Shown: positions 41,487-50,972, numbered from the stretch's first letter. The stretch: 64,000 bases of DNA from Flavobacterium sp. LC2016-01 (GCF_009711135.1 NZ_WMIC01000004.1:186001-250000), one strand, 5' to 3'. Numbers and translations: made by a program. Notes: a model not told the origin generated them from the sequence alone.

Positions 41487-41603
41487 AAATTGGACTGAAG
41501 TCCAGCTCTACAAAATAGCTCGAGCCTTTGGCTCTTTTTTAGGACGAAATAAAATTCCGAAGGAATGACTTATATTGTAGGGCTGGACTTCAGTCCAGTT
41601 TAA
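41487..41603. repeat. Twin-hairpin repeat pair A
   Basis: Unit 1 (41487-41540) has GGACTGAAGTCC and GAGCC-TTTG-GGCTC-like hairpins with a T-run. Unit 2 (41550-41603), in opposite orientation, has ATTCCGAAGGAAT and GGACTTCAGTCC. The shared half TGGACT-AAGTCCAGC-CTACAA makes the units an inverted pair. The same two units recur in reversed order at 42116-42270. Confidence 0.85.
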
Positions 41604-41640
41604 ACGAAAGAGATTTTTTCGTAACATTACAAAAAAAATA

Positions 41641-42084
41641 ATGAAACCAACGATCATCATAAAAACCACACTAGCTGTTTTATTCTTCCAGCAGATAGCC
41701 TTTTCTCAAGAAGTAAAAAAAGAAACAACTTCAACAGAACCAAAATACACAATAGAAAATTGTGTCAATCACTTTGATTTAAACAAAGCCACTAAAACCA
41801 AAGTAGGGTATCAATATTGGTTTGCCGATAAAAACTTCACTGAGGAAAACACACTCAAAATGAGTATCGTTGAACCCGGAAAATCAACACACTCACCGCA
41901 TCACCATCCCGAAGAAGAATTTTTCTACATCTTAGAAGGAACAGCCGAATTCTTCCTTGACGGAAAAACGATTACAGCTGGCCCAAACACCAGTTTTTAC
42001 TGTCCACCAAATGCTGAACACGGAATTAGTAATGCTGGAAAAACGGATTTAAAATATTTAGTTATTAAGAAGGATTTGAAGTAA
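41641..42084 (+). CDS. Exported cupin-domain protein
   Basis: The 147-residue protein has a signal peptide (about 1-22, AFSQ) and one cupin domain. HSPHHHPEEEFFYILEG (about 84-100) supplies the metal His and Glu ligands, and NAEHGISNAG the second motif. It is a small periplasmic cupin of unknown reaction. Twin-hairpin repeats stand on both sides, so the gene may form a self-contained mobile-like unit, but no mobility gene is present. Confidence 0.8.
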   Translation: MKPTIIIKTTLAVLFFQQIAFSQEVKKETTSTEPKYTIENCVNHFDLNKATKTKVGYQYWFADKNFTEENTLKMSIVEPGKSTHSPHHHPEEEFFYILEGTAEFFLDGKTITAGPNTSFYCPPNAEHGISNAGKTDLKYLVIKKDLK

Positions 42085-42115
42085 TATCACAGATATTTTC
42101 ACGTCAATGAAATAC

Positions 42116-42270
42116 AAAAATTCCGAAGGAATGATTTATATTGTGGAGCTGGACTTTAGTCCAGTTTAGATAATGATTTTTACGAAACAAATTTCCACGT
42201 TAATACATTCGTTTTAAACTGGACTAAAGTCCAGCTCTACAATATTGGTCGAGCCTTTGGCTCTTTTTTT
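42116..42270. repeat. Twin-hairpin repeat pair B
   Basis: Unit 2 (42116-42168) carries ATTCCGAAGGAAT then GGACTTTAGTCC. Unit 1 (42213-42270) carries GGACTAAAGTCC then GAGCCTTTGGCTC and a T-run. Order and orientation are reversed relative to pair A at 41487-41603. Confidence 0.85.
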
Positions 42271-42340
42271 AATCTTATAGATTTGACTCCAAAATTGATT
42301 TCTTTTGAAAATTAATTATCTTTAATATCAAAAAAACTTT

Positions 42341-43315
42341 ATGAACCAGAAAACCAAAACCACAGCATTTCCAAATTTCCGTAACCAGATTTTGATATTT
42401 AGCCTGTTATTGACTCTTTTTGCTAGCCAAATCAGCAACAATCTTTATGCAGTTGAAAAAGATACTTTAAAAGGCCATTGGGATATAACAATTGATATTG
42501 ACGGAAAACCTGCTCCAGCCTGGCTCGAAATTAGACGATCGGGGCCTAAAACACTTGTGGGACAATTTATGTGCGTAGTAGGCAGTGCCAGACCAATATC
42601 TGAAATTCATGTCCAGGATCGAAAATTTAGCTTTTCAATACCACCGCAATGGGAGAAAGGAAGCAACGATCTTCGTGTAGAAGGCGAAATTGAAGGTGAA
42701 AAAATATACGGAACCTTACAAACTGTTGATGGAAAAACCCAAACCTGGACTGGTGTTCGTGTTCCAACACTTCGTCGCACTGCTTCACCTGTTTGGGGCA
42801 AACCGATTCACCTTCTCAATGGCAATTCAATCAAGGATTGGCATACAGAAGGCACTAGTCAGTGGGTTGTGGAAAATGGCGTTTTACGCAGTCCAAAATC
42901 GGGTGTAAATTTGGTGACCAACGAGAAATTTAATGATTTTAAACTTCATATAGAGTTTCGTATTCCAAAACACAGTAATAGCGGTGTGTATCTTCGCGGT
43001 CGTTATGAAGTACAGGTGACAGATGGTAAAGGAATGGAACCTGCTTTAGATCAAATGGGAGCGATTTATGGACTGCTGATTCCAAATGAAATGGTTGCCA
43101 AAGAAGCCGGCGAATGGAATACGTACGATATTACCCTGATCGGTAGAATGGTAACGGTTGTTGCCAATGGTGAAACAGTAATCAGCAATCAGAATATTCC
43201 CGGAATTACTGGCGGCGCTATAGACAGCAACGAGGCCGAGCCCGGGCCAATATTCCTTCAGGGAGACCACGGTCCTGTGGAGTATCGCAATATTATTATT
43301 ACACCAGCTAAATAG
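42341..43315 (+). CDS. DUF1080 (3-keto-disaccharide hydrolase-like) protein
   Basis: The 324-residue protein has an N-terminal hydrophobic export segment (about 17-37). Residues about 45-135 form a lipocalin-like beta domain (GHWDITIDIDGKPAPAWLEI). From about 150 the DUF1080/concanavalin-like domain follows, with NGNSIKDWHTEGTSQWVVENGVL, EFRIPKHSNSGVYLRGRYEVQV and GPIFLQGDHGPVEYRNI, all family hallmarks. Members hydrolyse 3-keto-sugars or bind glycans. The two-domain form is common in Bacteroidota. It is downstream of the cupin gene on the same strand, separated by the repeat pair B. Confidence 0.82.
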   Translation: MNQKTKTTAFPNFRNQILIFSLLLTLFASQISNNLYAVEKDTLKGHWDITIDIDGKPAPAWLEIRRSGPKTLVGQFMCVVGSARPISEIHVQDRKFSFSIPPQWEKGSNDLRVEGEIEGEKIYGTLQTVDGKTQTWTGVRVPTLRRTASPVWGKPIHLLNGNSIKDWHTEGTSQWVVENGVLRSPKSGVNLVTNEKFNDFKLHIEFRIPKHSNSGVYLRGRYEVQVTDGKGMEPALDQMGAIYGLLIPNEMVAKEAGEWNTYDITLIGRMVTVVANGETVISNQNIPGITGGAIDSNEAEPGPIFLQGDHGPVEYRNIIITPAK

Positions 43316-43382
43316 GTTTTTACTGCACCATATAAATGATATAAGTTCATTTTAAGCATTGTGTACTTATGCTAAAAAAAAA

Positions 43383-43412
43383 ACTCCGCAAAATCAGAAG
43401 ACTTTGCGGAGT
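43383..43412 (-). terminator. Terminator of ELWxxDGT gene
   Basis: ACTCCGCAAA (43383-43392) pairs with TTTGCGGAGT (43403-43412); on the minus strand a run of Ts follows. The arm TTTGCGGAG recurs at other gene ends (47755, 50491, 51007). Confidence 0.85.
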
Positions 43413-43430
43413 ACTATAAAATTGTAATTA

Positions 43431-46406
43431 TTAGTGATTAATTATGACTTTTACATTATTAACTTTTCCGTCTGAAAGTTTTACTTTCATAAAATAGATT
43501 CCTGTATGCAACCAGCTTACATCATATTTAATTTCGCCTTTTACATCTTCATTAAATTGTTCCTGAATTTTTCTTCCACTTACATCCCATATCTCGAACT
43601 TAACAATTTCAGAATTATCAAAAGATTTAATATTTATTATTTTATTAGCTGGGTTAGGATAAACACTTACACGTTTTAGGTCATTAGTTTTGGCATTGTT
43701 ATGATCAATAGTACTCAAGTTTGGGCTATTTATTTTCGCAATGTAAAGTTCATTTCCACTAATATCAGTTCGTGCTCTGAAATATAAAGTATTATCCGTT
43801 GTTCCTAATTCTTCAATGCCTTCATTATCAGCAAATTTTTGGCCATTTGGAAGGTTTAAATCTAACTCTACTGGTTGAGCTAATTGATCATTGATCATCG
43901 AAACTTTATGAGGGAACGTTTCAAGAAAATATAATAAATTTTTATTAAAACATGTTAAACCTCTGATATAGGTAAAAACAGCAGATTCTGTGTTAGCGAC
44001 TTGCTCTGTTATTTTTCCATTAGTTCTCCACAGCTCTCTTGGAATTCTTAAATAATCCTCAATCACAAAATATACATATTCACCACATGTTAAAATTGTA
44101 TTTATATCAAGATTTGATATTGGATGTGTTACTCCATCAAACAATAAAACAGTACCTCCAATTGTTCCGTCAGTTTTATAAACTGCCTTATTATAACTTT
44201 CGGGACTTCTGGCAACAAAATATATTTCGTTTTTAAGTGAGGCCGTTATTTGGATATCACTATCTATATTATCTCCAAAACTTTTGATATGACTTGTTCC
44301 AGATGCCGTTCCGTCTGAAACCCATACATCATGTGGTCCATATGATGTTCCAGATGTTTCTGCAACTATAAATAATTTGTTGTTGACGGTTTGCAGAACC
44401 CTCATATCGTTCAAACGGTTTATTTTAATTGTTCCAGATTGAGTACCATTAGTTGTCCATAATGCTGTTCCCGTTTCATCGTTAGCAATAAAGTAAATTG
44501 TATTGTTCAATGAAGTAAAACTTCTCGGATAACTACTTCTATCAGCAGCTATATCTTTTATCATGTAGGTTCCTGATTCAGTTCCGTCACTTCGCCACAA
44601 TTCAAAACCATTTAAACCATTGTCAGCAGAAAAATAAAGAATGTTATTTATGACGGTAAAAGATTGTTTGTCGTTATAATTTTGCAAACTGCTTTTGTTG
44701 CCAGGATTTATGTCTTTAACCATAATGGTTCCATTTTCAGTTCCGTCGCTTTTCCACAATTCATATCCATGAGCGGCATCAACTCCACTAAAAAATAAAG
44801 TACCGTTTATTGCTTTCATTTCAGATAAATTGTCCATGCCATTATAGCCTGGATTTATATCTTTAATCATTTTAGTGCCCAAAACAGTACCATCGCTTTT
44901 AAACAATTGATTTCCGGATTCTTTCCCGTTTGCACTAAAAAAAAGATTTCCATCTACATTAGTAAATTTAGAAGCACTACTACTGTTTGAATAATTTAAA
45001 TCGGCAAAAAACGTTGTTCCGGATATTGTACCATCGGTACTCCATAGTTCATTACCTTCCTTTTCAGTTTGACCTGTGAAGTAAGTCTTATTATTAATAG
45101 AAACAAAGCTTTGTTCTATTCCTGAGATATTGCTTGCCTGAACATCTGATAATTTGAATGTACCAGCTGATGTACCGTCACTTACCCAAAGTTTCTTTTC
45201 TGGGTAATTAGTACTTGTGGAATAAAATAAAAGTTTGTTATTTGCTTTATCCACATGAATTTTTTCTATCCATACTGATGATGGTCCTTCACTAATGTCT
45301 TTTAATAAAATTGTACCACTTGCTGTCCCATTAGTTTTCCATATTTCAGCTCCATTTACATTGTCATCTGCTATAAAATAAGCTTCATTATTAAGCACTA
45401 CGAATTTATTATCATAACTTATACTGCTTGTCGCTGTATTATTGATGTTTTTGACCATCAATGTTCCAGATTCTGTACCATCACTTTTCCATATTTCAGA
45501 TCCATTAATACCATCATTAACTTCAAAAATTATCAAATTATCTAGGGCAACTCCTTTTAAGACATAGGTGATGGAATTATTATTTGCATTGATATCTTTG
45601 ACCATTTGAGTTCCTGATTCAGTTCCATCACTTTTCCATAGCTCATAATTATTAAACGAATTATTTGCGAAAAAATAAAAACTGTTATTCATGATCAAAA
45701 ATTGATTTCCAAAAGTAAGTCCAGAGCTATTTGGACTAATATTTTTAACCATCTTAGTTCCAGATTCTGTACCATCACTTTTCCAAAGTTCAAACCCATT
45801 TACCCCATCATCTGCTATAAAATACAAAGCATTATTAAAAATGAATAAATTACTAGGACTGCCGTTTCCTTTTGGATTTATGTCTTTTACCATATAAGTT
45901 CCAGCTTCAGTTCCGTCACTTGTCCAGAGTTCAGAACCATTGAGTTCATTACTCGCATTAAAGTATAATTTTCCATTCCAGCCAATTAATTCTGTCGGCC
46001 CGTTATATTCATCCGTATTATTTGGCTTTATATCTTTAACTAATGATGTCCCAGCTTCAGTTCCATCACTTTTCCATAATTCGGTACCATGCTCATCATA
46101 AGCTGTAAAGTAAAGGAGATTTTCAACAACAGCTAAAGAACTTGGGTTCGAAGAAGATTGTCCAGGTCTAATGTCTTTAATCATTGATGTACCTTTTGCT
46201 GTACCATTTGAATACCATAATTCGCGGCCAAACTTTTTAAAGTAACCATCTGTTGCAGTAAAAAAGAATCCAGATTTGAAAGGCGTTAATTTTTGAGGGT
46301 CGCTACCTTCACGAAAATTTAATTCGACTAAAGTTGCATCTATAGTTTGAGCATTTGCAAATGTAAAAACAGCTAAAAAAAGAAGTAGAGTAATTTTATA
46401 TTTCAT
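43431..46406 (-). CDS. ELWxxDGT repeat protein with type IX secretion sorting domain
   Basis: The 991-residue protein has a signal peptide ending NAQ (about 1-19), then about sixteen copies of an ELWKSDGTESGT-type repeat spaced roughly 45-60 residues, with intervening YFSADDG and MVKDI segments. This is a beta-propeller-like surface repeat. The C-terminal 80 residues (VSVYPNPANKIINIKS, VSGRKIQEQ, TGIYFMKVKL) form a type A C-terminal domain that directs export and surface attachment by the type IX system. Ligand unknown; an adhesin role is plausible. A terminator follows 19 bases past the stop. Confidence 0.9.
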   Translation of the reverse strand: MKYKITLLLFLAVFTFANAQTIDATLVELNFREGSDPQKLTPFKSGFFFTATDGYFKKFGRELWYSNGTAKGTSMIKDIRPGQSSSNPSSLAVVENLLYFTAYDEHGTELWKSDGTEAGTSLVKDIKPNNTDEYNGPTELIGWNGKLYFNASNELNGSELWTSDGTEAGTYMVKDINPKGNGSPSNLFIFNNALYFIADDGVNGFELWKSDGTESGTKMVKNISPNSSGLTFGNQFLIMNNSFYFFANNSFNNYELWKSDGTESGTQMVKDINANNNSITYVLKGVALDNLIIFEVNDGINGSEIWKSDGTESGTLMVKNINNTATSSISYDNKFVVLNNEAYFIADDNVNGAEIWKTNGTASGTILLKDISEGPSSVWIEKIHVDKANNKLLFYSTSTNYPEKKLWVSDGTSAGTFKLSDVQASNISGIEQSFVSINNKTYFTGQTEKEGNELWSTDGTISGTTFFADLNYSNSSSASKFTNVDGNLFFSANGKESGNQLFKSDGTVLGTKMIKDINPGYNGMDNLSEMKAINGTLFFSGVDAAHGYELWKSDGTENGTIMVKDINPGNKSSLQNYNDKQSFTVINNILYFSADNGLNGFELWRSDGTESGTYMIKDIAADRSSYPRSFTSLNNTIYFIANDETGTALWTTNGTQSGTIKINRLNDMRVLQTVNNKLFIVAETSGTSYGPHDVWVSDGTASGTSHIKSFGDNIDSDIQITASLKNEIYFVARSPESYNKAVYKTDGTIGGTVLLFDGVTHPISNLDINTILTCGEYVYFVIEDYLRIPRELWRTNGKITEQVANTESAVFTYIRGLTCFNKNLLYFLETFPHKVSMINDQLAQPVELDLNLPNGQKFADNEGIEELGTTDNTLYFRARTDISGNELYIAKINSPNLSTIDHNNAKTNDLKRVSVYPNPANKIINIKSFDNSEIVKFEIWDVSGRKIQEQFNEDVKGEIKYDVSWLHTGIYFMKVKLSDGKVNNVKVIINH

Positions 46407-46631
46407 TCAGGTTTTTTATTTTGGTAATTTTTTGTTGTTTAACTAATTAATAGTTTTGTAAGAATTTTATTTTTCTGGGCGAATATATAAATAAAATTAA
46501 GAACTAAATTGAAACTTAAATCCAGATTCAACAATTTTAAATTTCTCCAAAATTTTAGTTGACTTAGTTTTTTAAGAATCCAATTGTCACCCTGAGCAAA
46601 GGTGAAGGCTTATGAAAGTAAATATGTTATT

Positions 46632-47150
46632 TCATTCTATTATAACATAATGCTTTACTATTTTTCCAGAATTTTTATCAAATTCAAAAACTTCATGTCT
46701 GGTATCAATAAGCACTAAGTTGTTATTCGCAGGATTAAGTTTGTATGCCGTAAAATCAATTCGGGGTTTAGTGGACCACATTTTTTTGCCATCTAATGAA
46801 AAGGAATAAATGTTGCCAACATAACTCACATAAAAGATCTGACTAGGACTAATACAAACAGGCTGTGAAGCAAAAAAGTCAACTTCATTTTTCCATGCTA
46901 CCTTTTTGGTTACAAGATTTAAACAATACAGATATTCTTTTCCTTTCGAAATATTAATGGTATTGACATACAGAAAATGGCCTTTAACGATACCATTTTG
47001 CAAACCCCGATTGTCGTATTTATCATCCCATCGTTCACCAACTATTAATTCCGGATAAGGTTCGGAAGGATCATAATCGTATTTATTATTTTGACAGCTA
47101 AAAAGTGTATGTAAGCAAATAAGAATAACTGCAAAACCGAGATATTTCAT
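46632..47150 (-). CDS. Small lipoprotein with PQQ-like propeller repeats
   Basis: The 172-residue lipoprotein has the lipobox LFSC (Cys19). Segments YLYCLNLVTKKVAWKNEVD, IYSFSLDGKKMWSTKP and EVFEFDKNSGKIVKHYV read as PQQ/WD40-type blades. That is too few blades for a full propeller, so it may be a partial or oligomeric form. No catalytic motif is visible. It stands on the minus strand between the ELWxxDGT gene and the 47212 gene with no obvious link. Confidence 0.65.
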   Translation of the reverse strand: MKYLGFAVILICLHTLFSCQNNKYDYDPSEPYPELIVGERWDDKYDNRGLQNGIVKGHFLYVNTINISKGKEYLYCLNLVTKKVAWKNEVDFFASQPVCISPSQIFYVSYVGNIYSFSLDGKKMWSTKPRIDFTAYKLNPANNNLVLIDTRHEVFEFDKNSGKIVKHYVIIE

Positions 47151-47211
47151 GGGATATTAAAATAGTATTAATCTTTGATAATCATAAATAAAATGCTCGC
47201 ACCAACAAAGG

Positions 47212-47715
47212 TTATCCAAAGTTTTTTGCAATATATTCGTCGAATTTATTTTGATCATACGCCTCGATTGCTTTCTCCATTTCTTTACTTTTTGTAATAG
47301 AAATTCCTTTTTTATAGACATTTATCATAGAGACTATTCCGGCTTTAACCGCAGCAGTTTTATCGGCAGTTGCATTTTGTATAAAATACGCCGAATAGCT
47401 AGCCATATACAAAGCCAATAATTCATTGTTTTTACCATACAGTTTCATTAAACAACTATTCATTTCGACAGTGATATTTGGAGTTCCGGATACCCATTTG
47501 ATTATAAAAGCATCAACTTGTTTTCTTTTGTCTGTTTCTGTGTTTAAATCAGTTTCTTCCAGCCATTTTGCAGCGCTGACAATATCATTTTCATATTTAG
47601 CATAATCAGAATCTCTCTTTAGTTCTATATTTTCTGGTAAATCAAATTTTGTTTGTGAATTCATGCTGATTGTAACAAATAATGTAATAATGAATGTGAT
47701 TAATGTTTTTTTCAT
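47212..47715 (-). CDS. Exported protein of unknown function
   Basis: The 167-residue protein has a signal peptide (about 1-20, ISMNSQ). The mature part is mostly helical with AAKWLEETDLNTE, DAFIIKWVSGTPNITVEMN and LLALYMASYSAYFIQNA. I do not recognise a family with confidence; a similar layout occurs in uncharacterised flavobacterial periplasmic proteins. It lies on the minus strand, 61 bases from the gene below and 61 from the one above. Confidence 0.65.
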   Translation of the reverse strand: MKKTLITFIITLFVTISMNSQTKFDLPENIELKRDSDYAKYENDIVSAAKWLEETDLNTETDKRKQVDAFIIKWVSGTPNITVEMNSCLMKLYGKNNELLALYMASYSAYFIQNATADKTAAVKAGIVSMINVYKKGISITKSKEMEKAIEAYDQNKFDEYIAKNFG

Positions 47716-47776
47716 GGTTGAGTTTTATTGGTTTGAAAATGTTTTTAGGAGATTTTGCGGAGCGACAGTCATCTAT

Positions 47777-48250
47777 TTATTCTGTCAGTTTAAGGTATTT
47801 TCTTTTTGCACTTTCATAGGATGTAAACGGTGCTTCATCAAGTTGGTAATCAAATCCGAGAAAGGACTCGCAATAAAGATTTCCTTCTTCATCGACGTTG
47901 CTTAGAATGCTTTCTTTTACTATTTTTTTGTTTGCTATTACAAATTGCATAAATTCAGAAAGAGGGTAATGATCACCAACATCTTCAAGAAATTCGATTA
48001 GAAAATTCTCAATTTTCAATCTTTCCACCAATTTAATAATTTCTAAAGTTTCTTCTAATAAATTAGATTTGTCTTCAATTAGTTCTTCGATACTTTCATA
48101 TTTTCCAAATTCATTTCTAACATCTTCCATTGTGTAAGAAATTTGTAGAGGGAAGTGAATATAATCGTTCTTTATAAAGTGGATAATATCACGAGGGATA
48201 TTGGTTAGCTTATCTTTTGTCGTTAGCCGAGATCGTACAAAATGTCCCAT
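47777..48250 (-). CDS. Unknown acidic cytosolic protein
   Basis: The 157-residue protein has no signal peptide and is rich in Glu and Asp, with helix-forming DVRNEFGKYESIEELIEDKSN and NFLIEFLEDVGDHYP. It ends EAPFTSYESAKRKYLKLTE. I do not recognise the family. Its size, acidity and setting among DUF1877 and DUF4253 genes resemble immunity-type proteins of polymorphic-toxin loci, but no toxin is seen. Confidence 0.6.
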   Translation of the reverse strand: MGHFVRSRLTTKDKLTNIPRDIIHFIKNDYIHFPLQISYTMEDVRNEFGKYESIEELIEDKSNLLEETLEIIKLVERLKIENFLIEFLEDVGDHYPLSEFMQFVIANKKIVKESILSNVDEEGNLYCESFLGFDYQLDEAPFTSYESAKRKYLKLTE

Positions 48251-48304
48251 TTTAATTTATTTTTTTAATTCTTATTTTTTTTTACCAATGTAACACTTAC
48301 CCGA

Positions 48305-48330
48305 GCTGGCGCGAACGTCTCGCTCGTGAA
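48305..48330. repeat. GCTGGCGCGARCGTCTCGCTCGTGAA copy 1
   Basis: This GC-rich 26-mer in AT-rich DNA recurs inverted at 50973-50998 with 25 of 26 identity. The interior GAGCGAGACG.. is itself quasi-palindromic. Confidence 0.8.
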
Positions 48331-48359
48331 TACAATTTAGATATTTCGTTAATGTAAAT

Positions 48360-48890
48360 TTAATCAGTAAAGAACAAAATATAGTTTTCGTTGCTGTGTG
48401 CCTGCGAAATGGTTTCTTTTAATAATTGCAGGCCTTCTTCTAAATGTCTTTTATTAAATGCTTGGTCTTCTCTTTCGTCATTATGCCAAACGCCAGGATA
48501 AATATCATTAGAATTAAAATCAGAAGCATTGTAAAAATCTAAAATTTTATTGTTTTCAATTGTATTCAAAGCTGTATTGACCTCTTTTATGGCTGTTGGA
48601 TTTAGATAATAGGTAGAAGTTGATTCTGGAAAATCTTCGATATTGTCAAAATCAATATTGTTGAAATCAACTTCTTCACCAATAAAATCCTGAGGATAGA
48701 AAAGCTTTTCTAAAGATTCTGGCATTTGTTGATCATAATAAGCTAAGAAAAGGTAAATTAATCCCTCAAAATTTTGATCAAATATTGAAGAATTATTTTC
48801 ATTGAAATCTAAATTAAAAGATTCATAATGAATAGAAAATGCTTCGAAATTTTCTTTACTTATTTGATAGAGATTCACACTTTGGCTCAT
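48360..48890 (-). CDS. DUF1877-family protein
   Basis: The 176-residue cytosolic protein resembles the YfbM/DUF1877 family. Typical features are MSQSVNLYQIS at the start, YYLNPTAIKEVNTALNTI in the middle and HLEEGLQLLKETISQA, then YILFFTD at the end. The family has no proven activity but is frequent in toxin-immunity gene clusters. The gene is single on the minus strand, flanked by repeat copy 1 below. Confidence 0.75.
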   Translation of the reverse strand: MSQSVNLYQISKENFEAFSIHYESFNLDFNENNSSIFDQNFEGLIYLFLAYYDQQMPESLEKLFYPQDFIGEEVDFNNIDFDNIEDFPESTSTYYLNPTAIKEVNTALNTIENNKILDFYNASDFNSNDIYPGVWHNDEREDQAFNKRHLEEGLQLLKETISQAHSNENYILFFTD

Positions 48891-49056
48891 AGATTTGGGT
48901 TGTTATTTATAATGTTTTTGGCTTAAAAAGAATATAAGTTTTTGAATTATATATATGGAATTAAAAATGCTGAAAGCATCTGTTTTTAGTATTTGATTAT
49001 TAAGAAAGCTTTGAGGCAGGTGCTAAAATTACTTTATGAAAAATTAGTAATAGCCC

Positions 49057-49710
49057 TTAATCCCACCACAACCATAATCCATTCATTTCTTTAATTGCTG
49101 CTTTTAGATTGCTTAGAGAGCCAACACCTTGGTCAACAGAATCAGGACAAAAAGCATACACTTCTTTTGAAAAAGCATCCAAATCAGAGGGTAATTTGTC
49201 AAATTCAATATGAACCCAATCTCTGCTGCAGCCAATTACTATTAGGCCGTATTTAGTTTTCCATTCAGAAATTTTTTCAACTAGAGCTGTATTGTCTACA
49301 TCATAGTTTATTCCGTCAGTTCTTCTGTATCTAAGAATATCTAGATCATTTGTACCTTTAATTACAGCAACTCCTTTTTTATCATCATTACTTTCAAATT
49401 CAAAAATCAAATAACCGCTTTCTCTAAATTTATTTTTAAGCTTTTTTACATATTCTACAGCTTGATCTTCGGTAGCCTCGGTATAAATCCCATCATAAAA
49501 CTTATCCGTGTACATTTCTCCTGTTTCTCCATCAATTGCGGGCAGTTGTTTAAAATCACTTTTAGTAAGTTCTTTTAGTTCTGAAATTAAATCTGCGTTA
49601 AAGTTTATTTTTTTTACTAATTCAGTTTCAGAAGAGGTCAAATTGTTTTTTTGGCTGCAGCCAAATAATAAAGAGATTCCTATTGCAGCAAGTAGTAGTT
49701 TTTGTTTCAT
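49057..49710 (-). CDS. DUF4253-type lipoprotein
   Basis: The 217-residue protein has a lipobox LLFGC (Cys18). The C-terminal 130 residues match DUF4253 as I recall it: WKTKYGLIVIGCSRDWVHIEFD, LDAFSKEVYAFCPDSVDQG and the end NGLWLWWD. Family function is unknown; members are usually cytosolic in other bacteria, so the lipoprotein signal here is notable. It is monocistronic. Confidence 0.75.
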   Translation of the reverse strand: MKQKLLLAAIGISLLFGCSQKNNLTSSETELVKKINFNADLISELKELTKSDFKQLPAIDGETGEMYTDKFYDGIYTEATEDQAVEYVKKLKNKFRESGYLIFEFESNDDKKGVAVIKGTNDLDILRYRRTDGINYDVDNTALVEKISEWKTKYGLIVIGCSRDWVHIEFDKLPSDLDAFSKEVYAFCPDSVDQGVGSLSNLKAAIKEMNGLWLWWD

Positions 49711-50039
49711 TTTGAAGAATTGGTTTTGGATAATTTTTAATGATTTGAATTAGAGTTTAAGGGACGGACTTTGATTTCAAATATATTTAAAATTTCTTAC
49801 AAATAATACAAGTTGGTTTTATTTAAAAAATAGTAAAAGCGCAAGTCAGAAGACTATACGGAGCACTAAAAAAAAACAAAAAATAAGATTTTATTTATGA
49901 AAAAACATAATGCATTGTTATGATATTGAAATAATTTTCTTACTTTTAATATCCACATACGGCAGACCTGAAGAAATTTTACAAGTAATTATATTTTTTA
50001 TGAAAAGACAATTTTTTGAAAAAATGCAGAATTTATTTG

Positions 50040-50084
50040 AAATTTTATCTGAGTAACTACAGTTACTCAGATAAAATTTTTATA
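50040..50084 (+). terminator. Long perfect hairpin in the 49711-50131 gap, terminator-like
   Basis: Arms 50040-50058 and 50061-50079 are perfect over 19 bp (core TCTGAGTAACT/AGTTACTCAGA), with Ts following. No clear gene precedes on the plus strand; only an 18-codon ORF at 50000-50056 abuts it. The rest of the gap (49711-50040) is AT-rich, with a degenerate copy of the ACTATACGGAGCACT repeat near 49850. A small RNA transcript ending here is possible. Confidence 0.6.
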
Positions 50085-50131
50085 AAACACGTATATAGAA
50101 AATTAATTAATTTTAAAACAAACTAAAACCT

Positions 50132-50341
50132 ATGATTAAAATAAATTATAAAATTCAATTCGGTTTATTTGTGATTTGCTTATTCTTTATTGGTTTGGGA
50201 ATATTCGAAACTTTAAACGAGGGATTAAAAGAAGGAATAGATCTTTTTTGGCAAATTTCTCATTTTGTTCCATTTGTAATAGGAGCCATTATTTTTGGTA
50301 ATAATTTGTATTCAAAACGAATACAAAATTTCAAAAATTAA
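50132..50341 (+). CDS. Small two-helix membrane protein
   Basis: The 69-residue ORF has two hydrophobic segments (about 9-26, LFVICLFFIGLGIF, and 44-60, HFVPFVIGAIIFG) with a basic C-terminus. No family recognised. A clean rho-independent terminator starts 29 bases after the stop on the same strand, which supports a real gene. Confidence 0.65.
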   Translation: MIKINYKIQFGLFVICLFFIGLGIFETLNEGLKEGIDLFWQISHFVPFVIGAIIFGNNLYSKRIQNFKN

Positions 50342-50370
50342 ATAAAATATTCTCTAATAATAATTATTTT

Positions 50371-50410
50371 AAAAATCCATTTTTACAAAAATAAAAATGG
50401 ATTTTTTTTG
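50371..50410 (+). terminator. Terminator after 50132-50341
   Basis: Arms 50371-50385 and 50392-50406 form a 15-bp stem (AAAAATCCATTTTTA), six-base loop, followed by Ts. Confidence 0.85.
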
Positions 50411-50511
50411 ATATTACTATTCCTTGTGTTAGTAAACGGGAGGCTTTTATTTCGTTTTGAATTTTTAAATGATAAAAAAAACGCAAAGTTGGGAGACTTT
50501 GCGGAGCAAGG

Positions 50512-50922
50512 TTAATTAAAATATTCAATTAATATTTTATCCTCATCAACAATATGATCTGTGATGTGAAATACTTCCTTAATCCAAGGATGTTCTAATG
50601 CATCTTTTCTATCTAAAATATTTCCAAGTATTTCATGTTTCCACTCTGATTCCTCTTTATCCATTAAACCAACCTGATAATTATTATCACTAGTCCAAAT
50701 TCTAAAAGGAAATGCAAATCTATTTTTGGGTTGATCTGTTCCCCAATCTCCAATACTAATTATTCCGATTGCATATTTGTCTTCATGTCCCATAGTGAAT
50801 TTTAAATAGTAAATGGCAAATGCATCCTCATCTTTAAAAACAAATCTAGTTAATTTGATGATTTCATTGTTGCAACAACTACAGATTTCTTTGTTTGGTT
50901 CTTCGAATTCGATTCGGATCAT
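50512..50922 (-). CDS. Unknown small protein with Cys-rich start
   Basis: The 136-residue cytosolic protein begins with CSCC (Cys14, Cys16, Cys17) in an acidic N-terminus, then beta-rich FAIYYLKFTMGHEDKYAIGIISIGDWG and an acidic end (HITDHIVDEDKILIEYFN). I do not recognise it. The Cys cluster suggests metal binding. It belongs to the same accessory run as the DUF1877 and DUF4253 genes. Confidence 0.6.
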   Translation of the reverse strand: MIRIEFEEPNKEICSCCNNEIIKLTRFVFKDEDAFAIYYLKFTMGHEDKYAIGIISIGDWGTDQPKNRFAFPFRIWTSDNNYQVGLMDKEESEWKHEILGNILDRKDALEHPWIKEVFHITDHIVDEDKILIEYFN

Positions 50923-50972
50923 TTATTGGTATTTACGGTATTAAAAACAAATATATAATTTAAATCATTGCG

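Noticed and set aside
43431..46406. Repetitive DNA suggesting a CRISPR or satellite array
   Set aside because: The repeats are imperfect and translate to in-frame ELWxxDGT protein repeats.
50000..50056. 18-codon ORF ending at the long hairpin
   Set aside because: Too short and without a feature or conserved pattern; a small RNA or nothing is equally likely.
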